From an uncultured Collinsella sp. (lineage in GTDB: Bacteria; Actinomycetota; Coriobacteriia; Coriobacteriales; Coriobacteriaceae), in assembly GCA_900549245.1 (NCBI GenBank), contig URNQ01000075.1, positions 1 to 7,805 on the forward strand: DNA of 7,805 bases, given 5' to 3'. This document shows, piece after piece, positions 1 through 5,274 of the stretch. The position numbers and the translations under genes are program-made. A model generated the notes under the pieces. The model had not been told where the DNA came from. It was given only the letters and a program-made list of their open reading frames with translations, and did no database searches. The number at the start of each line of letters is the position of its first letter. Position 1 is the stretch's first letter.

Positions 1-60
1 ATCGGTGTGACTTCGGTCGAAGGGGTCGGCAGCCGCTTTACGATTCGCCTGCCGCGGTAG
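1..60 (+). CDS. Sensor histidine kinase, C-terminal end (partial)
   Basis: Frame 1 is open from the first base and ends with TAG at 58-60. The 19 visible residues read IGVTSVEGVGSRFTIRLPR. The segment EGVGSRFTIRLP matches the G2 box and final beta strand of the HATPase_c ATP-binding domain, which ends many two-component sensor kinases with a GxGSxFxxxLP pattern. The ATP-binding lid residues are the glycines of GVGS. Everything upstream (sensor region, HisKA domain, N box) lies outside the window, so neither the signal nor the partner regulator can be told. A strong terminator follows 16 bases after the stop, so this is probably the last gene of its transcript. A different GHKL ATPase is possible but less likely. 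Confidence 0.8.
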   Translation: MGVTSVEGVGSRFTIRLPR

Positions 61-76
61 AAAGCCCCTCGGCATA

Positions 77-112
77 AAAAAGGGATAGGGCCAGGCGGCT
101 CTATCCCTTTTT
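77..112. terminator. Bidirectional Rho-independent terminator
   Basis: A 12-bp perfect stem (77-88 with 101-112) continues through a G-T wobble and three further G-C or C-G pairs to a four-base AGGC loop. The outer pairs are an A tract on the left and a T tract on the right, so a U-run follows the hairpin on either strand. It ends both the plus-strand kinase transcript and the minus-strand PTS IIB-VOC transcript, which converge here. Confidence 0.88.
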
Positions 113-134
113 GCTAGCTATAGCAGCTTGTGCG

Positions 135-509
135 CTACTCGCGGCACAGGTGCACGGCGAAACCGGCAAACTCGCGCTTAAAGTACACGAGCTTGGTGCC
201 GCCGTCGGGCAGCAGCACGCGCGACTCCTCGTTGACCTCGAGCCCGCGCTCGGCAAACCACTTCTCGGCCGCATCGATGTCGTTGACAGCAAAGCCAATG
301 TGGCCCTTGGCGCCACGACCGTTCTGCTTCATGATCTCGACCAGCGAATCGTTAAAGTACGAAACCGGGGTCTCGATAACGGGCAGGCCCATCATCGTCG
401 AGAACAGCTCCGCGATCTCCAGGGCGTCTGCCGGGTCAGTGGCGTTAATGCCCACATGGGCAACGCGCATGCCAAAGAGCTCTACCGGGTTGGCGTTCTG
501 CTCACTCAT
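135..509 (-). CDS. VOC (glyoxalase-fold) family protein
   Basis: This is a 124-residue cytoplasmic protein with one beta-alpha-beta-beta-beta VOC unit pair, the size expected for a single-domain member. The N-terminal half begins RVAHVGINATDP (15-26). The second half begins GHIGFAVNDIDAAEKWF (69-85) and ends GFAVHLCRE. Candidate metal ligands in the usual positions are His18, Glu58 and His70. The fourth position, normally Glu, is His120. The family includes glyoxalase I, methylmalonyl-CoA epimerase and dioxygenases, so the reaction is not decided. From memory, the GFAVHL ending resembles VOC domains fused to KDPG/KHG aldolases. The start is the ATG at 507-509, 11 bases after the stop of the PTS IIB gene, so the two are co-transcribed. 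A longer open frame runs further up, but it overlaps the IIB gene and is not used. The Shine-Dalgarno is weak, suggesting translation coupled to the IIB gene. Confidence 0.85.
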   Translation of the reverse strand: MSEQNANPVELFGMRVAHVGINATDPADALEIAELFSTMMGLPVIETPVSYFNDSLVEIMKQNGRGAKGHIGFAVNDIDAAEKWFAERGLEVNEESRVLLPDGGTKLVYFKREFAGFAVHLCRE

Positions 510-520
510 ACAGTCAGCGC

Positions 521-808
521 CTACTGAGCCATAACGTCGAGGACGGCCTTCTCGGCAGCGACGCGGTTCATGCCGGTCATGAAGGGCACGCCACTCACGT
601 ACGGGCAGGTGAGGCCCTCGGGGGCAACGGTGGTGGCGATCAGCAGGTCGGCGCCCTCGTCGCAGTAGTCCTTGGCCTCGGAGATGGCGCACTGCACGAT
701 CTCGTACTTGCCGGCGTAACCGTTGGCGTCGAGCAAGGTGGCGACCTTCTGGGCAACGAGCGTGGAAGTAGCAGCGCCAGCACCGCAAGCCAAAACGATC
801 TTCTTCAT
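521..808 (-). CDS. PTS sugar transporter subunit IIB, galactitol (GatB) type
   Basis: The 95-residue protein begins MKKIVLACGAGAATSTLVA. Cys8, at the start of the CGAGAATST phosphate-binding loop, is the residue phosphorylated by IIA and used to phosphorylate the incoming sugar at IIC. Length and the later segments (IVQCAISE, LLIATTVAP, GVPFMTGM) fit the GatB-like branch of the IIB family. It is a soluble cytoplasmic domain. The ATG at 806-808 has a strong AAGGGAGA Shine-Dalgarno at 817-824, 8 bases upstream. It is followed by a VOC protein gene and then a terminator, so the unit has two genes and no IIA or IIC. The true substrate cannot be read from IIB alone; galactitol, a pentitol or a sugar acid are all possible. 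The protein must work with components encoded elsewhere, or act as a phospho-relay or regulatory domain. Confidence 0.92.
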   Translation of the reverse strand: MKKIVLACGAGAATSTLVAQKVATLLDANGYAGKYEIVQCAISEAKDYCDEGADLLIATTVAPEGLTCPYVSGVPFMTGMNRVAAEKAVLDVMAQ

Positions 809-857
809 AGGTAATGTCTCCCTTCATGGTTTACTTTAGGTAAGTGTACCGCAGCGA

Positions 858-866
858 GCGATAGCA
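858..866 (-). promoter_or_regulatory. Possible extended -10 promoter for the PTS IIB-VOC unit
   Basis: On the minus strand this reads TGCTATCGC, a TGn extension followed by the weak hexamer TATCGC. It would start transcription about 40 bases before the IIB start codon. It carries the same GTGCTA core seen before three other genes here. An alternative on the same strand is ATGACA (932-937), 16 bases before TTATAC (910-915), which overlaps the divergent promoter. Confidence 0.35.
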
Positions 867-910
867 CTCGGCCTCGATGAGCTTTTATGCCAGTTTGCTT
901 GCGCGCTGCG

Positions 911-916
911 TATAAT
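911..916 (+). promoter_or_regulatory. -10 element for the TPR-like gene
   Basis: A consensus TATAAT lies 56 bases before the ATG at 972, in a locally AT-richer stretch between two divergent genes. No good TTGACA-like -35 stands at the usual distance. A TG lies two bases upstream of the hexamer, one base away from a perfect extended -10. The start of transcription would be near 923. Confidence 0.55.
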
Positions 917-971
917 ACATCCAGTACGTGTTGTCATACCGCTCGCTTTATGAGTGACTAAGGACCCTAAT

Positions 972-1595
972 ATGCCCGATTCCCGCACACTCTGGACCGC
1001 CGTCGTTATCATCTGCATCGCCGTGTCGGTGTTCTTTAGCGTCAAAAAACGCACCACGTTTAAACGCCTGCAGCAGCTTATGGCCGCTAAGCAGTGGGAC
1101 GAGTTCGATCGTTTGCTCGACGGCAAACTCACCAGCATGCTGTACCCGCGCTACAACCGCGACTACCTGCGCCTGAACTCCTATCTGCTGCGCGAGGACC
1201 ACAAGCGCGCCGATGAGATGTTCGATTTGCTGCTGGGGCTCAATCTGCCCAAGATGCAGCGCGTCGACCTGGTCATTAAGGCCTTTAACTACTACGTTGG
1301 TCAGGAGGACCGCAAAAAGTCCAAGGAGCTCCTGCACGAGATCAAGGGCTTTGAGGGCGGTCAGGCCGAGGCGGTCGCACACGAATGCCAGCTGATGTAT
1401 GACACGATGATCCTCAAGCGCCACAACGATATTCCCGAGCTGGAGCGCATGCTCAAGGAAGCCGGTGACGACAAGGTCAAGAGCTGCCGCCTGGAATACC
1501 TGCTGGCCCTGCAGTACCAGAACAAGGGCGACGAAGCCAAGTTCCAGGAGTTCCTGGAGAAGTCGGGCCAACACTCGATGGCCGTCAACGCGTAA
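972..1595 (+). CDS. Membrane-anchored TPR-like protein of unknown function
   Basis: The product has 207 residues. One hydrophobic helix near the N-terminus (about 7-23, LWTAVVIICIAVSVFFS) is followed by a basic KKR patch, which predicts an N-out, C-in anchor with the rest in the cytoplasm. The remainder is helical and charged, with pairs of helices spaced like tetratricopeptide repeats (about 31-50, 65-90, 96-125, 133-165 and 173-196). An example is the stretch LEYLLALQYQNKGDEAKFQEF. No catalytic motif is visible. I do not recognise the gene; TPR folds usually hold partner proteins. The start chosen is the ATG at 972, with AAGGA at 960-964 seven bases upstream. A GTG at 954 is in frame, but it precedes that Shine-Dalgarno. 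There is no terminator before the tRNA gene, so read-through into the tRNA is possible. The gene diverges from the PTS IIB unit. Confidence 0.82.
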   Translation: MPDSRTLWTAVVIICIAVSVFFSVKKRTTFKRLQQLMAAKQWDEFDRLLDGKLTSMLYPRYNRDYLRLNSYLLREDHKRADEMFDLLLGLNLPKMQRVDLVIKAFNYYVGQEDRKKSKELLHEIKGFEGGQAEAVAHECQLMYDTMILKRHNDIPELERMLKEAGDDKVKSCRLEYLLALQYQNKGDEAKFQEFLEKSGQHSMAVNA

Positions 1596-1606
1596 CGGGC
1601 GGCTTG

Positions 1607-1615
1607 TGCTAGACT
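1607..1615 (+). promoter_or_regulatory. Extended -10 promoter for tRNA-Leu
   Basis: TGCTAGACT combines a TGn extension with the hexamer TAGACT. It places the transcription start around 1621-1622, about five bases before the mature tRNA 5' end. No clear -35 is seen. The element sits just past the stop of the TPR-like gene. Confidence 0.6.
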
Positions 1616-1626
1616 TCTAGTCTCAC

Positions 1627-1711
1627 GGGGGCGTGGCGGAATTGGCATACGCAGGAGACTTAAAATCTCTCGCCGCAAGGATTGTGGGTTCGAGTCCCAC
1701 CGCCCCTACCA
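1627..1711 (+). tRNA. tRNA-Leu (anticodon UAA)
   Basis: The 85-base gene folds as a class II tRNA. The acceptor stem GGGGGCG (1627-1633) pairs with CGCCCCT (1701-1707), with a G-U at the first pair. The discriminator is A (1708) and the CCA is encoded (1709-1711). The D arm has GCG and CGC with GG in the loop. The anticodon stem is GGAGA with TCTCT (last pair G-U), and the loop CTTAAAA puts UAA at 1661-1663. The long variable region of about 13 bases carries a short CC-GCAA-GG hairpin. The T arm is GTGGG-TTCGAGT-CCCAC. The long variable arm, discriminator A and UAA anticodon all identify leucine. It reads UUA, and UUG by wobble. It has its own promoter and terminator. Confidence 0.96.
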
Positions 1712-1721
1712 TATGGAGCTT

Positions 1722-1761
1722 ACGAGCCCGTGTCCCCCAGGGATGCGGGCTCGTTTCTTTT
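1722..1761 (+). terminator. Rho-independent terminator after tRNA-Leu
   Basis: ACGAGCCCG (1722-1730) pairs perfectly with CGGGCTCGT (1746-1754). An inner TCCC/GGGA pairing within the loop can extend the stem, and TTTCTTTT follows. There is no T tract on the other strand, so it does not clearly serve the convergent ppx gene. Confidence 0.88.
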
Positions 1762-1815
1762 AGGTGCCGTCAACTGCAGAGCAGCTCATTTGGGACAGAG
1801 TTTTTTTGACTACTT
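1762..1815. other. Convergent spacer between tRNA-Leu and ppx
   Basis: This short non-coding spacer contains GAGCAGCTC, a small palindrome, and a run of seven T at 1801-1807 preceded by GGGACAGAG. I see no convincing hairpin with a T tract for ending the minus-strand ppx transcript. The T run may act as a weak terminator on the plus strand or be part of a dispersed intergenic sequence. Confidence 0.35.
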
Positions 1816-2817
1816 TTAAAGGGTGCTCAGGCTCGGGGTCCAGGCGATGGTGGGGGTCGCGCCGTCGAGAACCTCGTTGATGGTGGCGGCCATGCCGGCG
1901 AGGAGGCTGTTCTCACTTACGGTGAGCGTCTTGTAGCCGCCGGCTCGCATGAGCTCGCGAATCACCACGGCGCCGGCCAGAATCACGCCCGCGCGTTTGG
2001 GCTGTACACCCGGTAGCGCGGCGATACCCTCCACATCCAGCGCGGACATACGCTCGATGGCAGCCGAAACCTGCTCCATCGAAAGCTCGCGCAGGTGCAC
2101 AAAGCTCGAATCATACGGCTCCAGCTCGTGAACGAGTGCCACGAGCGTGGTGACGGTGCCGCCCACCGCAACGAGGCGTTCGGCGCGCTCAAAGTCGCTG
2201 GGCAGGCCTTCAAAATAGGCGGCAAACTGCTCGCCTGCCCACGCGGCAGCGGCAGCAAGCTCGCCATCCGCGGGCGGCAACGCGGAGAAAAAGCGCTCTG
2301 TCACGCGGCGACAACCGATGTCCAGCGAGCGCGTTCCCTCCAGCGCAAAGACGCCGCGCTCCGGCGCGTACACGCCAGTCGCGAGCTCCGTGGATCCGCC
2401 GCCCGAATCGGCAACAATGATGCGCTCGCCGGCAAAGTCGTGCGCCACGCCGAAAAACGTCAGGCGCGCCTCGACCTCGCCCGGAATCACCTGTGGCTCA
2501 AGCCCCAGATCGCGCAGGCCGTCCAACAGCAGCGCGGCATTGGACGCATCGCGCGCGGCACTCGTACACGTGGTGCAGACGCACACGGCCCCAAAGGCAC
2601 GGGCCTCGTCCACAAACATGTGACACGCAGCGAGCACACGCTCGACAGCCGCCTTGCAAAAGCGCCCCGTCGTGTCCACGCCCTCGCCCAGGTCGGTAAT
2701 CTCGGTATGCTTGGACGATTCCACAATCGCTCCGCCCTCGACCTGGGCCAACACCAGTCGCGACGACACCGTTCCCAGGTCGATCGCGGCTACCTTATAG
2801 CGTTTGCAATTTGTCAT
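1816..2817 (-). CDS. Ppx/GppA family phosphatase (exopolyphosphatase or pppGpp phosphohydrolase)
   Basis: The 333-residue protein belongs to the ASKHA (sugar kinase/actin-like) Ppx/GppA family. The phosphate-1 loop is AIDLGTVSSRL (11-21), and the conserved GEVEARL (113-119) holds the likely catalytic glutamate. The phosphate-2 loop is DSGGGSTEL (137-145), adenosine-type motifs include VGGTVTTL (218-225), and SENSLLAGM (301-309) is near the end. Members release phosphate from polyphosphate or turn pppGpp into ppGpp; sequence alone does not choose between them. It is the short two-domain form without the C-terminal HD-like region of E. coli Ppx, as in many actinobacterial homologues. The ATG at 2815-2817 has a strong GGAGGGGAG Shine-Dalgarno six bases upstream. 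It follows the divIC-like gene by 20 bases and is surely co-transcribed with it. An unusual cysteine cluster (Cys79, Cys81, Cys84) lies in the first domain. Confidence 0.93.
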   Translation of the reverse strand: MTNCKRYKVAAIDLGTVSSRLVLAQVEGGAIVESSKHTEITDLGEGVDTTGRFCKAAVERVLAACHMFVDEARAFGAVCVCTTCTSAARDASNAALLLDGLRDLGLEPQVIPGEVEARLTFFGVAHDFAGERIIVADSGGGSTELATGVYAPERGVFALEGTRSLDIGCRRVTERFFSALPPADGELAAAAAWAGEQFAAYFEGLPSDFERAERLVAVGGTVTTLVALVHELEPYDSSFVHLRELSMEQVSAAIERMSALDVEGIAALPGVQPKRAGVILAGAVVIRELMRAGGYKTLTVSENSLLAGMAATINEVLDGATPTIAWTPSLSTL

Positions 2818-2837
2818 TGCGGGCTCCCCTCCGGGCG

Positions 2838-3599
2838 CTATTTGCCGTTGGACACGACCGTCTGACCCTCGACGCCGTTAAACCCAAACAGCATGTCGAG
2901 CGCCTGGATGTAGCACGGCGCGTCCTTGCCGACTTCTTCGATTTCCTTGGCCACTTCACTGGCCTTCTTGGCGTTTGAGGACTTTTTGCTCGACGACGAG
3001 TCCGAATCGTCGTCCAAACCTAGCACGTCAATCTTCTTCTCGCCGGGCATCACCAGGCCCAGGTCCTCGGACGCCGCGTCCTTGATACCCTCCTCCGAGA
3101 GCAGCTTGTCGACGCTTTTTTGCAGCTCATCATTGTATTGCTGGCGAATCTCGACCTGCTTGGCCAAGATATCGCTCGAACGCTTTGCCACGTACAGATC
3201 GCGCACGGGGAAATACAGGCTCACGAGCACCAGCGCCACCACGATACCGATAAACAGCGGACGCAGAGGGCCATGCGTAAAGTCATAGATCGCCTTGACA
3301 ACCGCGTTGTCGTTGGCGTAATGCATAAAGTCCGAGCCCGAAAGACGGTTCGAGGGCCTACTCGATTTGTCGTGTGCTTGAGTCGAGGGACGCGACGCAT
3401 GCGACGAACGTGCCGGGCGCACCGGTCCATCTGCCAAGGTATTTGATTGAGCATTGGGGCGCGAGGTACTTGCCGGGCGCTGCGTGGAGCGGTCGGCGCC
3501 GGCGTAGGCGGACCCACCGAGCTGCACCGTGCGCGCACGGCGAGGCGACGGCTCACGCGAACCGGCGGAATAGTACCTGCTGTCGTAAATCTGATCCAT
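2838..3599 (-). CDS. Septum formation initiator family protein (FtsB/DivIC-like)
   Basis: The product has 253 residues. Residues 1-90 are Ser/Arg/Pro-rich and probably disordered. A single membrane helix lies at about 114-131 (PLFIGIVVALVLVSLYFP). It is followed by a coiled-coil stretch (about 137-168) and the segment ASEDLGLVMPGEKKIDV (176-192), which matches the FtsB/DivIC pattern where the coil ends in a LGxVxPGE-type motif. An acidic and serine-rich tract (196-208) and a 45-residue tail complete it. FtsB/DivIC bridges other divisome proteins (FtsL, FtsQ/DivIB) at the septum, with the N-terminus inside and the coil outside. The long N-terminal tail is typical of actinobacterial members. 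The start is the ATG at 3597-3599 with AAGG upstream. The open frame continues further, but those codons lie over the promoter and the enolase terminator. Location between eno and ppx supports the call. Confidence 0.9.
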   Translation of the reverse strand: MDQIYDSRYYSAGSREPSPRRARTVQLGGSAYAGADRSTQRPASTSRPNAQSNTLADGPVRPARSSHASRPSTQAHDKSSRPSNRLSGSDFMHYANDNAVVKAIYDFTHGPLRPLFIGIVVALVLVSLYFPVRDLYVAKRSSDILAKQVEIRQQYNDELQKSVDKLLSEEGIKDAASEDLGLVMPGEKKIDVLGLDDDSDSSSSKKSSNAKKASEVAKEIEEVGKDAPCYIQALDMLFGFNGVEGQTVVSNGK

Positions 3600-3642
3600 G
3601 TGCGCCTTGTGCGGTTGAGGTTTGTTTGCGCTAAGTATTCTA

Positions 3643-3651
3643 GTTATAGCA
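3643..3651 (-). promoter_or_regulatory. Extended -10 promoter for the divIC-ppx operon
   Basis: Read on the minus strand, TGCTATAAC has the TGn extension and a near-consensus TATAAC. It would start transcription near 3636, giving a leader of about 37 bases. It stands directly after the enolase terminator, so divIC-ppx is an independent unit rather than an extension of the eno transcript. Confidence 0.65.
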
Positions 3652-3690
3652 CGAGCGCGCGCACCACCTTCGGCAGCCTTTGCTCGACAT

Positions 3691-3723
3691 AAAAAAGGCG
3701 CTGAGCCATATGGCCCAGCGCCC
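3691..3723 (-). terminator. Rho-independent terminator of enolase
   Basis: GGCGCTG (3697-3703) pairs with CAGCGCC (3716-3722). Past one mismatch, GCCATATGGC continues as a self-complementary inner stem. On the minus strand the hairpin is followed by six T (3691-3696). It lies about 75 bases past the eno stop codon. Confidence 0.88.
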
Positions 3724-3795
3724 AATGGTGCTCAACAGCGCCCGGCTGGAGCAAGGCGAATCCGAGTCTTCCCCGCCCCCGCGAGCTCCGCGTGC

Positions 3796-5085
3796 CTAGC
3801 GAATGTTGTAGAACGCGGCCTTGCCGGCGTAGCGCGCGCTGCCCTCGAGCTCGTCCTCGATGCGAATGAGCTGGTTGTACTTGGCGATACGGTCGCTGCG
3901 GCACGGGGCGCCCGACTTGATCTGGCCGGCATTGACGCCCACGACCAGGTCGGCGATCGTGGAATCCTCGGTCTCGCCGGAGCGGTGGCTCACGATGCAG
4001 GCGTAACCGGCCTCCTTGGCGGTCTCGATGGCCTCGAGCGACTCGGTGAGCGTGCCGATCTGATTGACCTTGACCAGGATCGCGTTGGCGGCACCCAGCT
4101 CGATGCCCTTCTTGAGGCGCTCGGTGTTGGTGACGAACAGGTCGTCGCCCACCAGCTGCACCTTGTTGCCAATGCGGCGGGTAAGCTCAACCCAACCGTC
4201 CCAGTCCTCCTCGGCCATGCCGTCCTCGATGGAGATGATGGGATAGGTGTCGACGAGCTTCTCCCAGTAATCGACCATCTGGGCACTCGTGTACTCAACA
4301 CCCTCGCCCTTGAGCTCGTACATGCCGGTCTCGGCGTTGTAAAACTCGGTCGAGGCCGGGTCCATGGCGTACATGAAGTCGACGCCGGGCTTAAAGCCAG
4401 CCTTCTCGACGGCCTTGGTAATGTACTCGAACGGCTCAGCATTGGTCTTGAGGTTGGGCGCAAAGCCGCCCTCGTCGCCCACGCCGCCGCCCAGGCCGGC
4501 CTCGTGCAGCACGCCCTTGAGGGTGTGGTAGACCTCGGCGCACCAACGCAGGCCCTCGGCAAAGCTCGGGGCGCCCACCGGCATGATCATGAACTCCTGG
4601 AAGTCGACGTTATTGTCGGCATGCACGCCGCCGTTGAGAATGTTCATCATAGGTGTGGGCAGCAGGTGGGCGTTGACGCCACCCAGATACTGGTACAGCG
4701 AAAGACCCGCCGACTCGGCAGCGGCGCGGGCAACTGCCAGCGACACACCCAGAATGGCGTTGGCACCGAGATTGGTCTTGTTGGGGGTACCGTCCGCGGC
4801 AATCAGCGCGGCATCGACGGCGCGCTGGTCGAAGGCGTCGAGGCCCACGACGGCGTTAGCGCACTCGTTATTGACGTGCTCGACGGCCTGCGAAACGCCC
4901 TTGCCCAGGTAGCGACCCTTGTCGCCATCGCGCAGCTCGCAGGCCTCAAAGGCACCGGTCGAAGCGCCCGAAGGCACCATTGCGCGGCCAAAGCTACCGT
5001 CCTCGAGCACGACCTCGACCTCGACAGTGGGATTGCCGCGGCTGTCGAGCACCTCGCGACCGTAGACGTCCAAAATATCGCTCAT
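3796..5085 (-). CDS. eno: Enolase (phosphopyruvate hydratase)
   Basis: Enolase interconverts 2-phosphoglycerate and phosphoenolpyruvate in glycolysis in the cytoplasm, and is often a homodimer or octamer needing Mg2+. The protein has 429 residues, the usual bacterial length. The N-terminal capping domain carries SGASTGAFEA (39-48), with the mobile loop serine. The TIM-like barrel has the proton-transfer Glu205 in GDEGGFAP and Lys339 in LVKVNQIGT. The metal ligands are Asp242, Glu287 in SIEDG and Asp314 in GDDLF. The signature SHRSGETED is at 366-374, with His367, and Lys390 lies in GQIKSGAPCRSDR. All key residues are present, so it should be active. The ATG at 5083-5085 has a GAGGGAGA Shine-Dalgarno about five bases upstream. 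It is flanked by terminators on both sides, so it is probably transcribed alone from its own leader. MazG lies upstream and the divIC-like gene downstream, the usual actinobacterial order. Confidence 0.99.
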   Translation of the reverse strand: MSDILDVYGREVLDSRGNPTVEVEVVLEDGSFGRAMVPSGASTGAFEACELRDGDKGRYLGKGVSQAVEHVNNECANAVVGLDAFDQRAVDAALIAADGTPNKTNLGANAILGVSLAVARAAAESAGLSLYQYLGGVNAHLLPTPMMNILNGGVHADNNVDFQEFMIMPVGAPSFAEGLRWCAEVYHTLKGVLHEAGLGGGVGDEGGFAPNLKTNAEPFEYITKAVEKAGFKPGVDFMYAMDPASTEFYNAETGMYELKGEGVEYTSAQMVDYWEKLVDTYPIISIEDGMAEEDWDGWVELTRRIGNKVQLVGDDLFVTNTERLKKGIELGAANAILVKVNQIGTLTESLEAIETAKEAGYACIVSHRSGETEDSTIADLVVGVNAGQIKSGAPCRSDRIAKYNQLIRIEDELEGSARYAGKAAFYNIR

Positions 5086-5138
5086 GTTGTCTCCCTCTCA
5101 CTTGGAAACATAGTGGATGCAAGCGACCGGCTGACCGT

Positions 5139-5151
5139 GCACCGTCGGTGC
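5139..5151. promoter_or_regulatory. Dyad in the enolase leader
   Basis: GCACCG-T-CGGTGC is a perfect 6+6 dyad around one base, 53 bases before the eno start codon. It could be a DNA operator or a small leader hairpin. Extra ACCG/CGGT copies surround it. No regulator is visible to pair with it. Confidence 0.3.
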
Positions 5152-5184
5152 GCCTCCGTAAGTTAGCCATGTCGCACTTTTTGC

Positions 5185-5190
5185 ATTATG
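5185..5190 (-). promoter_or_regulatory. Possible -10 element for enolase
   Basis: Minus-strand CATAAT, in an AT-richer stretch about 100 bases before the eno start, is the best -10 candidate. It would give a leader of roughly 90 bases containing the dyad at 5139-5151. No good -35 is seen. Confidence 0.4.
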
Positions 5191-5223
5191 CCCTAAGTTA
5201 ACCGAGGGATACACTTGATTTTC

Positions 5224-5270
5224 GAAAAATTTAGCGGGAACGATGAGGCGTGTCAGCCCGTCATTCCCGC
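5224..5270 (-). terminator. Terminator after mazG
   Basis: GCGGGAACGA (5234-5243) pairs with TCATTCCCGC (5261-5270) over 10 positions with one G-U. On the minus strand the hairpin is followed by an A/T tract that includes TTTTT (5225-5233). It begins five bases after the mazG stop codon and separates that transcript from enolase. Confidence 0.78.
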
Positions 5271-5274
5271 AGTC

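Noticed and set aside
510..827. N-terminal extension of the VOC open frame giving 230 residues
   Set aside because: The added part overlaps the PTS IIB gene in another frame and reads as arginine-rich low-complexity sequence. The ATG at 507-509 gives a normal VOC domain.
954..971. GTG start for the TPR-like protein
   Set aside because: The AAGGA Shine-Dalgarno (960-964) lies downstream of this GTG and is correctly spaced for the ATG at 972.
3600..3725. Longer start for the divIC-like protein
   Set aside because: The extra 42 codons cover the extended -10 promoter and the enolase terminator hairpin. The MDQIYD start has a Shine-Dalgarno and a sensible leader.
3622..5166. A 514-codon open frame on the plus strand across the whole enolase gene
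   Set aside because: It is antisense to a clearly intact enolase. High-GC codon use often leaves the opposite frame open. It has no Shine-Dalgarno and its composition (Val/Leu/Gly/His-rich, repetitive) is that of a shadow.
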